Origin: Pseudomonadota bacterium
GTDB lineage: Bacteria; Pseudomonadota; Gammaproteobacteria; Halothiobacillales; Halothiobacillaceae
DNA length: 64,000 bases
Direction of reading: 5' to 3'
Assembly (NCBI GenBank): GCA_021795795.1
Contig: JAJYPA010000004.1
Coordinates: 16,267 to 80,266 of the forward strand
Shown here: positions 19,090 to 30,692 of the stretch, piece by piece
How positions within the stretch are numbered: position 1 is the first letter of the stretch
Layout of the letters: every line of letters starts with the position of its first letter
Notes under the pieces: model-generated
Databases searched by the model: none
Seen by the model: the letters and a program-made list of their open reading frames with translations, nothing else
Told to the model about the DNA's origin: nothing
Position numbers and translations under genes: made by a program

Positions 19090-19163
19090 AGCCCCGAAGG
19101 GGCTCGAACAAGGGCCCATCCTTCATGAATGAGTCCGAAAAATAAGCCCTGGAAAATCCAGGG
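19090..19163. other. Two perfect hairpins in the yajC-secD intercistronic gap
   Basis: Inverted repeat 1 has arms AGCCCC and GGGGCT around GAA (19090-19104). Inverted repeat 2 has arms CCCTGGA and TCCAGGG around AAA (19147-19163). Both lie in the 173-bp interval between the yajC stop and the secD start. Neither is followed by a proper T-run in the direction of transcription. They could control processing or relative expression of yajC and secDF. Confidence 0.55.
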
Positions 19164-19241
19164 AAATATGCCCAACAACGAGTCCGTAAAGACTTTTCAC
19201 GGATGTTGGTACGTGCAGCGCGGTTTGAGCGCCACCACTCA

Positions 19242-19583
19242 TCAGGCTTCGCGGGTATCCTTGAGCGTGCCTTTGGGCATGACGGAACTGACCGCGCCGC
19301 GCTGAACCACAATCGTCATGCCATCGGCCACTTCAACGATCAAAAAGGCGTCGGTCACTTTGACAACCCGCCCCAGCAGGCCGCCGTTGGTGATGATTTC
19401 ATCGCCTTTTTCGATGGACTCAACCAGCTTTTTCAGCTCTTTCTGGCGCTTGACCTGAGGCCGGATGAGCAGGAAGTACATCACCCCGAAGATCAGGATC
19501 AAGGGCAGGAAGGTCGCAATCATATTGGGTTGCTGTGCGGCGGCCGGTGCGGCTTCTGCCAGGGCGTCGGAAATAAAAAACAT
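19242..19583 (-). CDS. yajC: Preprotein translocase accessory protein YajC
   Basis: A 113-residue inner-membrane protein with one membrane helix at about residues 20-42 (PNMIATFLPLILIFGVMYFLLIRPQ). The diagnostic motif LLIRPQVKRQKELKKLVESIEKGDEIITNGGLLG follows; the cytoplasmic part is a small beta-rich domain. YajC associates with SecDF in the holo-translocon. Order tgt-yajC-secD-secF is the classical one, although here a 156-bp repeat element separates tgt from yajC. Confidence 0.95.
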   Translation of the reverse strand: MFFISDALAEAAPAAAQQPNMIATFLPLILIFGVMYFLLIRPQVKRQKELKKLVESIEKGDEIITNGGLLGRVVKVTDAFLIVEVADGMTIVVQRGAVSSVMPKGTLKDTREA

Positions 19584-19700
19584 GGCTCAGAATTCCTTAC
19601 ATCTTTTGAAAATGAGTTCGAACAATGGATGCCGGGGTATCGGCTCCGCGAAAAAACGCATATTAGTATGCCACAGCATGATCAAGTTCCCTGCATTTTA

Positions 19701-19856
19701 GGGAAGGTCTGTACAAATGCAGACCTTCCCGTGCAGGGCATGGATGCTCTGCCGCACAATGACGAAAGTCATTGAAATGCGGAGCTCGGGCCGGGCGTGA
19801 ACGCGTAGCTGGCGCAAGCCCGCGAAGCCATGGATGGATTCGTGTAGAGTTTCCTT
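19701..19856. mobile_element. MITE-like element, family B, copy 1
   Basis: One end reads GGGAAGGTCTGTACAAATGC after TA (19699-19700). The other end, in inverted orientation, reads GGATTCGTGTAGAGTTTCC. Internal blocks CAGGGCATGGATGC, AATGACGAAAGTCATTGAAATGCGG and CCATGGATGGATTCGTG recur in the copy at 45998-46151, here in the opposite orientation. No coding capacity. It is inserted 16 bp after the tgt stop, inside what is otherwise a tgt-yajC-secDF transcription unit. Confidence 0.7.
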
Positions 19857-19872
19857 GGGCAGTGGGCTGATT

Positions 19873-22090
<2,218 letters not shown>

Positions 22091-22194
22091 GGCGCGCGCA
22101 GTCTATCAGGGGGCGATAGCCGGCAGCAATCGGTTCAAAAAGATTGATGAGAAATACGTTTTAGTGAAAGTGCGCTGGTTTTTCGGCTTGCGTG

Positions 22195-22217
22195 AGAAAA
22201 GGCCATCCTGTGGCCCG
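22195..22217 (-). terminator. Intrinsic terminator of the putative Csr-type RNA
   Basis: Reading the minus strand, a hairpin with arms GGCCA and TGGCC and an apical CAGGA (22201-22215) is followed by TTTTCT (22200-22195). The loop itself carries a GGA motif, so the terminator doubles as one of the putative CsrA-binding hairpins. Confidence 0.65.
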
Positions 22218-22681
22218 GAACCAATCCTGCGGTTCGATCCTGATTTCCCCCGTCATGGGTTTTTGGTGGAAAAGCACAGCCCTTCCGTGGGCGAATGAAC
22301 TCATATGCACGAGTTTCGATCAAGCAGAGCATTCCTATCTCATGGCGCTCGTCCTGAGCGACGGTTCTGTCCTGAATCTGATTCGTCCATGCCGGACTTT
22401 CCTTGCCGGTTGTCCTGGTCAGTCATCCTGTGAATTTGTCCCTGGTTAACATCCCTGGTGATCATCCTTGGGTCATCCCTGGGTGCCGATTCCATTCGGT
22501 TCCGAGTCCTGCCATCCTTGTGATTCTTCCTTGGGATAGCCCATCCTGGGCTGAGGTCCTATCGTCCTGATGTGACGTCCGGGGCGCATCCGTGCCCCCG
22601 GTTTTCCTGAGTACCTTCGTTGACCCTTCCGTGGGCAGTATCGAATCCTTTCTGGTAAGCACCTTGATCAATCATTGATCA
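22195..22681 (-). ncRNA. Putative CsrB/RsmZ-type CsrA-sequestering small RNA
   Basis: No credible gene lies in this interval. Read on the minus strand it contains about 29 GGA trinucleotides in about 490 bases, mostly as CAGGA, AAGGA or ACGGA; roughly 8 would be expected by chance. Several GGAs sit in hairpin loops. Examples are AGCCCAGGATGGGCT (22538-22552), CGCTCAGGACGAGCG (22346-22360), GCCCACGGAAGGGC (22279-22292), a GC-rich hairpin with CGGA in the loop (22581-22599) and the 3' hairpin 22201-22215 followed by TTTTCT. This is the design of CsrB, CsrC, RsmY and RsmZ RNAs, which titrate the translational regulator CsrA/RsmA. A perfect palindrome TGATCAAT-C-ATTGATCA (22665-22681) may be the 5' hairpin. 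The 5' end is not fixed, and I found no clear -35/-10. An upstream palindrome at 22796-22813 resembles a GacA/UvrY box. It is longer than E. coli CsrB (about 370 nt), so two tandem RNAs are possible. Confidence 0.8.
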
Positions 22682-22795
22682 GGGCTATGGGGCTTCCTAC
22701 CCGCTGTGTTTTGAACACTTCTGCATCATGCCGAAGGAATGTGACGGGTCATAGTGGGAATTGAGCAGAGTTCCGTCAGATTTTGCGATTTAGTT

Positions 22796-22813
22796 TGTAG
22801 GAATTTTCCTACT
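22796..22813 (-). promoter_or_regulatory. GacA/UvrY-type upstream activating palindrome
   Basis: The plus strand reads TGTAGGAATTTTCCTACT, with a perfect core GTAGGAA-TT-TTCCTAC. It has the spacing and outline of the GacA/UvrY/LetA box (TGTAAG-n6-CTTACA consensus, known from csrB and rsmY/Z promoters). It lies about 115-150 bp upstream of the first GGA motifs of the putative RNA, a usual distance for such boxes. Confidence 0.6.
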
Positions 22814-22970
22814 GAGGAATGGCGCTAGGCTAGGCTTGCTCGAATTTGAGGTCAGATTTCTCAAGCCTCTGCGTGTAAAAGTGGAGAGTGAAATCCACTT
22901 TATTGTGCATGGCGGCCATGGAGTAAATGGTGAAGTGAACTTCATGTCGTTATTTGGTAACAAATTGATT
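22814..22970. other. Intergenic stretch without recognisable gene
   Basis: About 155 bp between the palindrome and the end of the esterase gene, fairly AT-rich. An open frame on the plus strand starting near 22836 runs into the antisense of the esterase gene and has no family features. Nothing further is recognised. Confidence 0.4.
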
Positions 22971-23786
22971 TCAAGAAGTTTTATCGATTCCTTCGCAGCC
23001 GTGAATAAAAAAGTGTCGTATGGCGCTCATGAAGCCCTGCGGGTCTTCGACATGTGGCCAGTGCCTGGCTTGCTTGAGGGTGTGTAGGCAGCCGCCGGGA
23101 AAGTCCCGGATGATGATCGAACGATCATCCGGCTCGATATAGGCAGAGCCTGCGCCACGGACGAATAGAGCGGGGCCACAGAAAAATCCCTGAAGCTCGG
23201 GCATTTGTGAAGTTTCGGTGTAGAACTGCTGCAATATATCCAGGTTGAAACGCCAGCGCCATGCGCGTTGCCCGGTCTGTGTGTTATGACTGAGATTGGC
23301 TGCAAGGAAGGCGCGAACTTCCGGGTCGAAGATGAATTGGCCCATTTGGCTTCGCGCTTGTTCTCGTGAGGTCAGGTGATTCAGATCGACCGCTCGTAAC
23401 CCGGCGAAGACATCTTCGTGCCAGGCGGGATAGGCTTTGGGGGCGATGTCAACGACTACCAGCCGGGTAAAACGCTCCGGGGCTTGATCCGCCAGTACCA
23501 TGGCCAGTTTGCCGCCGAGTGAGTGACCAAGCAGTTTGGCGCGCTCAAGACCCAGTCGATCCATGAGGGCCAGCACATCTGCGGCCATGGCTTTATAACT
23601 CAGATCGTCTGCCCAGGGTGAGCGGCCATGATTTCGCAGATCAATATTGATGACCCGGTAGGTATCCGCCAGATTGCGGGCCACGCCGCGCCAATTCGCC
23701 AGAGAGCCGAACAAACCGTGCATAATGATGACGGGCAATCCGCCTCCGGATTCCTCAAAATTCAATGCGACGGGTGAGTGCTTCAT
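22971..23786 (-). CDS. ybfF: Alpha/beta hydrolase, YbfF-like esterase
   Basis: A 271-residue cytoplasmic alpha/beta hydrolase. The oxyanion region is VIIMHGLFGSLANWRGVAR (residues 20-38), followed by INIDLRNHGRSPWAD. The nucleophile elbow is LLGHSLGGKLAM (Ser about 92), with a later VVVDIAPKAYP and a catalytic His near the C-terminus in KQARHWPHVEDPQGF. The HGLFGS...DLRNHGRS pattern is that of YbfF, reported as an acyl-CoA/palmitoyl-CoA esterase. True substrate unknown. It is a single gene upstream of the putative regulatory RNA and downstream of a repeat element that fills the gap to the next gene. Confidence 0.8.
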   Translation of the reverse strand: MKHSPVALNFEESGGGLPVIIMHGLFGSLANWRGVARNLADTYRVINIDLRNHGRSPWADDLSYKAMAADVLALMDRLGLERAKLLGHSLGGKLAMVLADQAPERFTRLVVVDIAPKAYPAWHEDVFAGLRAVDLNHLTSREQARSQMGQFIFDPEVRAFLAANLSHNTQTGQRAWRWRFNLDILQQFYTETSQMPELQGFFCGPALFVRGAGSAYIEPDDRSIIIRDFPGGCLHTLKQARHWPHVEDPQGFMSAIRHFFIHGCEGIDKTS

Positions 23787-23840
23787 TCGTTCCTTGTTCC
23801 TGGGTCATGGTGCTGGCAGCCTGTCGTTCGACTGGATGCT

Positions 23841-24113
23841 AGGGAACCTCTGATTGAATCCTTCGTGGCCGAGACGGGCTTTTGAGGGATGAGTCGCAAG
23901 GCGCAACACGGCGAATCGCCCTCAAAAGCCCGTCCCATGCGGGTTGCCGCCCCTTATCCATCCAACATGGGCCGTAACACTTCGTTATCGGCCTTGGCAT
24001 CGTAGCGTAAACTACGACCTGCGGCCTCTGCCTCGTTTTGCGGCTTTTGGATCAGCAACTCGGCGGGCTTCGCCAGCTTCGCGTAGCACGAGGGATTCAA
24101 TCAGAGGTTCCCT
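23841..24113. mobile_element. MITE-like element, family A, copy 1
   Basis: Both ends carry the 20-bp inverted repeat GGGAACCTCTGATTGAATCC (start 23842; complement ending 24112), extending imperfectly by six more bases (TTCGTG / CTCGTG). The element is bounded by TA on each side (CTA|GGG ... CCC|TAT), the signature of TA-targeting transposition. Interior blocks include GACGGGCTTTTGAGGG, CCCTCAAAAGCCCGTC and ATCGTAGCGTAAACTACGAC. The same blocks occur in inverted order at 35686-35995. About 273 bp, non-coding. Confidence 0.85.
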
Positions 24114-24201
24114 ATGGCCATATTAGCATTTGTCCAGGTCCTGCCGAACGCGCAGGCGCGCCCTGATCCACACAACCATTACTCATTCAATGAAGGCCAC
24201 C

Positions 24202-25494
24202 ATGCCAGATCAAAGTTTCAAATTACCCAAGCCGGAATTGCCGGTGACACGCGTATTCCCGCAGCAGATTCAGCGTGCAGCCGCCGTTCTCGATGTGATT
24301 TTGTCTGATGGCGTACCGAGTGATCGCGCATTGCAGCATTGCTTTCGTGCCGAGCGACAAATGGGCAAACGCGACCGGGCGCAACTGCAAACCCTGGTGT
24401 TTTTTGTCCTGCGGCACTGGCGACTATTGGATGAATTACTGGGCATGCCGCCCGGTGTGGTGGGTTCGGCGCTGCCACGCGTGGGCATGGCGGTTCATCT
24501 GGCCGGATTGCTGGATGCGACTTTGGCCGATTTGACGGGCGTGGTTGCCAGACCGCAGGGAGAGATGGTCGAGCAGATCGCCCGCAGCAGCCCGGCGGTG
24601 CGCTTTGGTTTGCGTGATGAGGATATGGCACGGTTGGAAGCGGCCTTTGGCAACGATGCGGTGGCGGTTGCGAAAGCACTTCTGGCGAGGGCGCCGGTGG
24701 ATATTCGAGTCAATTCGGCTAAAGCCGAACCCCGCGCACTGGCAGAAACGCTGCTCGCATCGGGTCTGGAGAGTATGCCAATCCCTGAGTTGCCCAATGG
24801 CCTGAGGCTGAATGACAACAAGCCGCTCACGTCCTTGGATGCGTATCACGCCGGTGCGTTTGAAATTCAGGATGCGGGCAGTCAGTGGATTGTCGAAGCA
24901 TGTCAGGCGCAATCAGGGCAGCATGTGTTGGATCTGTGTGCCGGTGCCGGCGGCAAGTCGCTCGGCCTCGCCGAGACCGTGGGCGAACGGGGCAGTGTCT
25001 TGGCTTGCGATACCGAAGCCGAACGATTGGCGCGCTTGCCGGAACGCAGTGAACGGGCGGGTTGGCTCAACATCGAGTGTCAGCCCATTGCGGACAGTGC
25101 CGATCCTGAGTTGCATCGACGCGGGCCGTTTGATCGGGTACTTATCGACGCGCCGTGCTCGGGTTCGGGCACGTGGCGCCGTCATCCCGAGCTGCGTCAG
25201 ATTCCGGCTGATCTGGATGCCTTGTGCGCCACGCAGGCGCAACTACTCGATGATGGTGTGCGGTTGACGAAAGCCGATGGCTTGCTGATTTACGCCACGT
25301 GCAGCTTGTGGCGTGAAGAAAATGAAATGCAGATCGTGTCCTTTTTGGTGCGCCATCCTGATTGGCGCGTAGCCGAACTCCCCACGCGGATGACGCATGC
25401 ACTAACTGTGGAGGAAGGAATGGCGCGGATTCGGCCGGACATTCAGGGCTCGGACGGTTTTTTCTTTTGCGTATTGCAGCAGGCAAATGATTGA
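24202..25494 (+). CDS. RsmB/NOP-family RNA cytosine-C5 methyltransferase
   Basis: A 430-residue SAM-dependent rRNA m5C methyltransferase. An N-terminal NusB-like helical region (residues about 20-150) precedes the PUA-less catalytic domain with motif I VLDLCAGAGGKSLGLAE. Motif IV DAPCSGSGTWRRHPE and motif VI LLIYATCSLWREENEMQ carry the two cysteines used for catalysis and product release. The final GFFFCVLQQ strand is typical. I place the start at 24202 (MPDQSFKLPKPEL), with AAGG 6 nt upstream. The frame is open further up, into the repeat element. rsmB itself normally pairs with fmt; here the gene is isolated, so the exact target base is uncertain. Confidence 0.85.
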   Translation: MPDQSFKLPKPELPVTRVFPQQIQRAAAVLDVILSDGVPSDRALQHCFRAERQMGKRDRAQLQTLVFFVLRHWRLLDELLGMPPGVVGSALPRVGMAVHLAGLLDATLADLTGVVARPQGEMVEQIARSSPAVRFGLRDEDMARLEAAFGNDAVAVAKALLARAPVDIRVNSAKAEPRALAETLLASGLESMPIPELPNGLRLNDNKPLTSLDAYHAGAFEIQDAGSQWIVEACQAQSGQHVLDLCAGAGGKSLGLAETVGERGSVLACDTEAERLARLPERSERAGWLNIECQPIADSADPELHRRGPFDRVLIDAPCSGSGTWRRHPELRQIPADLDALCATQAQLLDDGVRLTKADGLLIYATCSLWREENEMQIVSFLVRHPDWRVAELPTRMTHALTVEEGMARIRPDIQGSDGFFFCVLQQAND

Positions 25495-25504
25495 TAAAAA
25501 CTAT
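25490..25504 (+). promoter_or_regulatory. OxyR-like box upstream of katG
   Basis: ATTGATAAAAACTAT matches the OxyR half-site ATAGnTnnnAnCTAT at all but one defined position. It starts at the stop codon of the preceding gene, 88 bp before katG. The sequence CTATCAAAT recurs in the peroxiredoxin upstream region (29573-29581), suggesting shared control. The second half-site is poorly conserved. Confidence 0.45.
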
Positions 25505-25538
25505 CAAATCAAGCGAAAAAATTAATTGGCTTGATTGA

Positions 25539-27785
<2,247 letters not shown>

Positions 27786-27815
27786 GCCAGGGAATTCGCA
27801 CCCACGGAGTCCTCG

Positions 27816-27962
27816 TAAATCCCCCTCGTTCCCCCTTTTACAAAGGGGGAGGCGCTCTTGCAAAATTAAGTGCGCTTCACCCCTTGTTACAAAAAGGGTC
27901 TGCACTTACCCGAAAAACAACGGATTCACCCCCCTTTGAAAAAGGGGGGGAGGGGGGATTTA
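27816..27962. repeat. Palindromic C/G-rich intergenic repeat
   Basis: The unit opens TAAATCCCCCTCGTTCCCCC and closes with the complementary GGGGGGAGGGGGGATTTA block, with internal hairpins CCCCCTTTTACAAAGGGGG and CCCCCCTTTGAAAAAGGGGGG. It fills most of the 297 bp between katG and lptM and resembles a REP-type or MITE-like repeat common in proteobacterial gaps. The first hairpin could also end katG transcription. No coding capacity. Confidence 0.7.
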
Positions 27963-28082
27963 CCGGCTCTAAGAGCTCTCTGCGTTTATGCAGAGGGTTC
28001 TGGCAGCATGGACAAAAAACACGGGCATCGGCACACTTCCAACTGAACTCCCGATTTGGTCATTATCGAGTAGCCCTTTTTT

Positions 28083-28244
28083 ATGAATCACTACCGCTTT
28101 TACGCCAAAGCCAGCCCATATACATGGCCACTGGTGATTAGCTTTTTCTGTCTTTTTCTGACCGCCTGCGGCCAAAAAGGCCCCTTGGTCATGCCATCGG
28201 ATGCGCCCGCGTCGACGGCCTCTCAAACCGCAGGTAAACCATGA
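28083..28244 (+). CDS. lptM: LPS assembly-associated lipoprotein LptM (YifL)
   Basis: A 53-residue lipoprotein that is easy to overlook. It begins MNHYRFYAKASPYTWPL, has a hydrophobic stretch (VISFFCLFLTAC) and the lipobox LTAC with lipidated Cys 29. The hallmark CGQKGPLVMP follows, then a short polar tail. The CGQKGPL sequence is diagnostic of the YifL/LptM family, which helps the LptDE LPS translocon fold in E. coli. It ends one base before the lysA start, reproducing the usual lptM-lysA linkage. Confidence 0.88.
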   Translation: MNHYRFYAKASPYTWPLVISFFCLFLTACGQKGPLVMPSDAPASTASQTAGKP

Positions 28245-28245
28245 T

Positions 28246-29538
28246 ATGACTGCGTTACCCTACGACCATCTGACCCAAGGTGCTGACCAAACTTTATGTC
28301 TGGAAGGGTACGCGCTCGACCAAGTGGCAATCGACTTTGGTACGCCGACCTATGTTTATTCCCGCCCGGCCATTGAGCGAGCCTACACCGAGCTGACGAC
28401 CGCGTTCGGCGACCGTCCGCACCGGATTTGTTATGCCGTGAAGGCCAACGGCAACCTGGCCATTCTCGCCTTGCTGGCGCGATTGGGCTCGGGTTTCGAT
28501 ATTGTGTCCGGCGGAGAGCTGGCACGCGTGCTCACAGCAGGCGGCGCTCCGGAAAAAATCGTATTTTCGGGCGTCGGCAAAACCCGTGATGAAATCGAGC
28601 AGGCTTTGCGCGCAGGAATCGGTTGCCTGAATGTCGAGTCCGAGGCGGAGTTGGTTCGAATCAGTGAAGTGGCGGCTGCGCTCGGTGTCGTCGCCCCTGT
28701 TTCGTTGCGGGTGAATCCCGATGTGGATGCCAAAACGCATCCGTACATTTCAACCGGTTTGAAGGACAACAAATTCGGCGTGCCCATCGAGCAGGCGCCC
28801 GCTTTGTATCGCCATATCGCGCGCGATCCGAATCTTAAAGCGGTCGGGATCGATTGCCATATCGGTTCGCAGCTCACCGATGTATTGCCCTTTGCCGATG
28901 CGGCCCGGCGTGTGCTCGCGCTGCTGGATACGCTCCTGCTGGAGGGGATCGAGTTGGCGCACCTTGATTTAGGCGGTGGTTTGGGTATTCGTTATACCGA
29001 TGAACGCCCTCCATCCGCTGCCGATTGGGTGGATGCCATCACATCGGTCGTCGATCGGCACCCCATTGCGCGCCACCTGCCCTTGATGCTGGAGCCTGGG
29101 CGATTTCTGGTGGGCCCCTCTGGGGTGTTGCTCAGCCGCGTCGAGTATCTCAAGCCGCATCCGTCCGATGGAAAATCGTTTGCGATTGTCGATGCCGCGA
29201 TGAACGATCTCATGCGACCGGCGCTTTATGGCAGCATCATGGCGATTGCAGCGGTCAAGCCCGATGCAACGACGCCAGCGCGCGACTGGGAAATCGTGGG
29301 GCCGGTGTGTGAAACCGGTGATTTTCTGGGCCATGGTCGTCATCTGGCACTCGCGCAAGGCGATTTGATTGCCGTTCTGGGCGCGGGAGCCTATGGTTTT
29401 TCCATGGCCTCGAACTACAACACACGCGGCCGGGCGGCGGAAGTATTGGTCGATGAGCACGGCGCGAGCTTGATTCGCGCCCGTGAGCCGGTTGAGTCGC
29501 TGTGGGCGGCTGAATCGATTCCGGCACATTTTGCATAG
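28246..29538 (+). CDS. lysA: Diaminopimelate decarboxylase
   Basis: PLP enzyme for the last step of lysine synthesis. From the ATG at 28246 (MTALPYDHLTQGAD) the product has 430 residues, and the start lies 1 bp after the lptM stop. The PLP lysine is in ICYAVKANGNLAIL. The glycine loop is in LDLGGGLGIRYTDERPP, the substrate site in LMLEPGRFLVGPSGV, and the active-site Cys in VGPVCETGDFLG. The C-terminal barrel ends with GAYGFSMASNYNTRGR. No dapF follows, unlike many gammaproteobacteria; a redox gene comes next. Confidence 0.97.
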   Translation: MTALPYDHLTQGADQTLCLEGYALDQVAIDFGTPTYVYSRPAIERAYTELTTAFGDRPHRICYAVKANGNLAILALLARLGSGFDIVSGGELARVLTAGGAPEKIVFSGVGKTRDEIEQALRAGIGCLNVESEAELVRISEVAAALGVVAPVSLRVNPDVDAKTHPYISTGLKDNKFGVPIEQAPALYRHIARDPNLKAVGIDCHIGSQLTDVLPFADAARRVLALLDTLLLEGIELAHLDLGGGLGIRYTDERPPSAADWVDAITSVVDRHPIARHLPLMLEPGRFLVGPSGVLLSRVEYLKPHPSDGKSFAIVDAAMNDLMRPALYGSIMAIAAVKPDATTPARDWEIVGPVCETGDFLGHGRHLALAQGDLIAVLGAGAYGFSMASNYNTRGRAAEVLVDEHGASLIRAREPVESLWAAESIPAHFA

Positions 29539-29560
29539 ATTGAGGCGAGGAATTGGTTTT

Positions 29561-29577
29561 GATAGTTTATTTCTATC
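29561..29577 (+). promoter_or_regulatory. OxyR-like palindrome upstream of the peroxiredoxin gene
   Basis: GATAG and CTATC arms flank TTTATTT, matching the OxyR half-site ATAGnTnnnAnCTAT with one mismatch. A weaker second half follows after seven bases (ATCCAAACATTCAAT). It is 123 bp upstream of the peroxiredoxin-glutaredoxin ATG. The strongest of the OxyR-like sites seen here. Confidence 0.5.
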
Positions 29578-29699
29578 AAATTTATCCAAACATTCAATTT
29601 TGACCGTATGACTTGTTGGGTTATTGTCATCAAAGTTCAATGATTTGCAAGTCAGATCATTGCATTGTTGTTCAGTAATCAATTGTTAAGGAGATCGTT

Positions 29700-30437
29700 A
29701 TGCTCGAAAACCGTGAAGGCCAACGCGTACCCCAAGTCACATTCCGTATGCGCGAAAACAATCAATGGGTCGATGTCACCACCGACGATCTGTTCAAGGG
29801 CAAAACCGTGGCAGTGTTTTCTCTGCCGGGTGCGTTCACGCCGACCTGCTCTTCGAGCCACGTGCCGCGTTTCAATGAGTTGGCGCCGGTGTTCTTCAAA
29901 CACGGCGTGGATGAAATTCTTTGTTTGTCGGTCAATGACACCTTCGTCATGAACGAGTGGGCGGCGGATCAAAAGGCCGAGAACATCCGGTTCATTCCCG
30001 ACGGCAACGGCGAATTCAGCGAAGGCATGGGCATGCTGGTCGACAAGGAAAACCTGGGGTTCGGCAAGCGTTCCTGGCGTTATTCCATGCTGGTCAAGGA
30101 CGGCGTGATCGAAAAAATGTTCATCGAGCCGAATGTCGAAGGCGACCCGTATGAAGTCTCCGATGCCGATACCATGCTCGACTGGCTGGCGCCGAATGCG
30201 GTCAAACCACATTCTGTCATGCTGTTCTCCCGCCGTACCTGCCCGTTCTGCGCGCGCGCCAAAGGCATGTTGCGTGATGCAGGCATGGTCTTTGATGAAA
30301 TTCTGGTCGGCGAGCACGTCAATCTGCGCGGCTTACGTGCGGCGACTGGTTCGGAATCGGTTCCGCAGGTGTTCATCGACGGCAAATTGATCGGCGGTAG
30401 CGACAAGCTGGCCGAATGGTTGGCTGCCAATCAATAA
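29700..30437 (+). CDS. Peroxiredoxin-glutaredoxin fusion protein
   Basis: A 245-residue hybrid. Residues 1-160 are a Prx5-type peroxiredoxin with peroxidatic Cys 50 in [17 protein letters not shown]. Residues about 172-245 are a glutaredoxin with active site C181-P-F-C184 ([11 protein letters not shown]), the cis-Pro motif SVPQVFIDG and the GG motif LIGGSDKL. Such fusions reduce peroxides directly with glutathione. A strong AAGGAG site lies 8 nt before the ATG. The next gene is a glutathione reductase, which would recycle the glutathione used, and an OxyR-like palindrome lies upstream. Confidence 0.95.
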   Translation: MLENREGQRVPQVTFRMRENNQWVDVTTDDLFKGKTVAVFSLPGAFTPTCSSSHVPRFNELAPVFFKHGVDEILCLSVNDTFVMNEWAADQKAENIRFIPDGNGEFSEGMGMLVDKENLGFGKRSWRYSMLVKDGVIEKMFIEPNVEGDPYEVSDADTMLDWLAPNAVKPHSVMLFSRRTCPFCARAKGMLRDAGMVFDEILVGEHVNLRGLRAATGSESVPQVFIDGKLIGGSDKLAEWLAANQ

Positions 30438-30540
30438 GACGTGGGCACCCTTTTCAGGCTCGAAACGCCGGGCCTGAACTGAAACTCAAGCGTATGGCCT
30501 GGGCCGTCCGCTTCGTTTTCGGTGATGCACCAACAGAATT

Positions 30541-30569
30541 CTGAAAAACCCCATCCATGAGTTTTTCAG
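30541..30569. repeat. Inverted repeat in the prx-gor gap
   Basis: Arms CTGAAAAAC (30541-30549) and GTTTTTCAG (30561-30569) around an 11-base loop, about 100 bp after the peroxiredoxin stop. It could be a weak terminator or an mRNA hairpin; there is no clear downstream T-run. Confidence 0.35.
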
Positions 30570-30610
30570 CGATAACGGGTTCGGTGCACGCCCGGACCCG
30601 ATATCCGAAA

Positions 30611-30632
30611 ATCAATCACTGATGTGATTGAT
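30611..30632. promoter_or_regulatory. Perfect palindrome upstream of gor
   Basis: Arms ATCAATCAC and GTGATTGAT around TGAT, centred about 70 bp before the gor ATG. The length and symmetry suit a dimeric repressor or activator site. It does not match the OxyR pattern seen upstream of katG and prx. Regulator unknown. Confidence 0.45.
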
Positions 30633-30692
30633 AAGGCGATACTTTTCAAACCCACAAGCAGGCCGAACAGGCCGATACGATAGGAATTCCTC

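Noticed and set aside
22091..22194. Riboswitch or leader peptide upstream of queA (a preQ1 riboswitch was considered)
   Set aside because: No preQ1 aptamer pattern or leader frame could be recognised in the 104 bp before the queA start.
22462..22671. A 69-residue minus-strand frame
   Set aside because: It overlaps the GGA-rich RNA region; its composition is explained by that repeat structure and no protein features are visible.
23944..24126. A 60-residue frame (MPPLIHPTW...) also found near 35621-35947
   Set aside because: It lies within the family A repeat element; both copies encode similar peptides only because the repeat is conserved, with no ribosome site or family.
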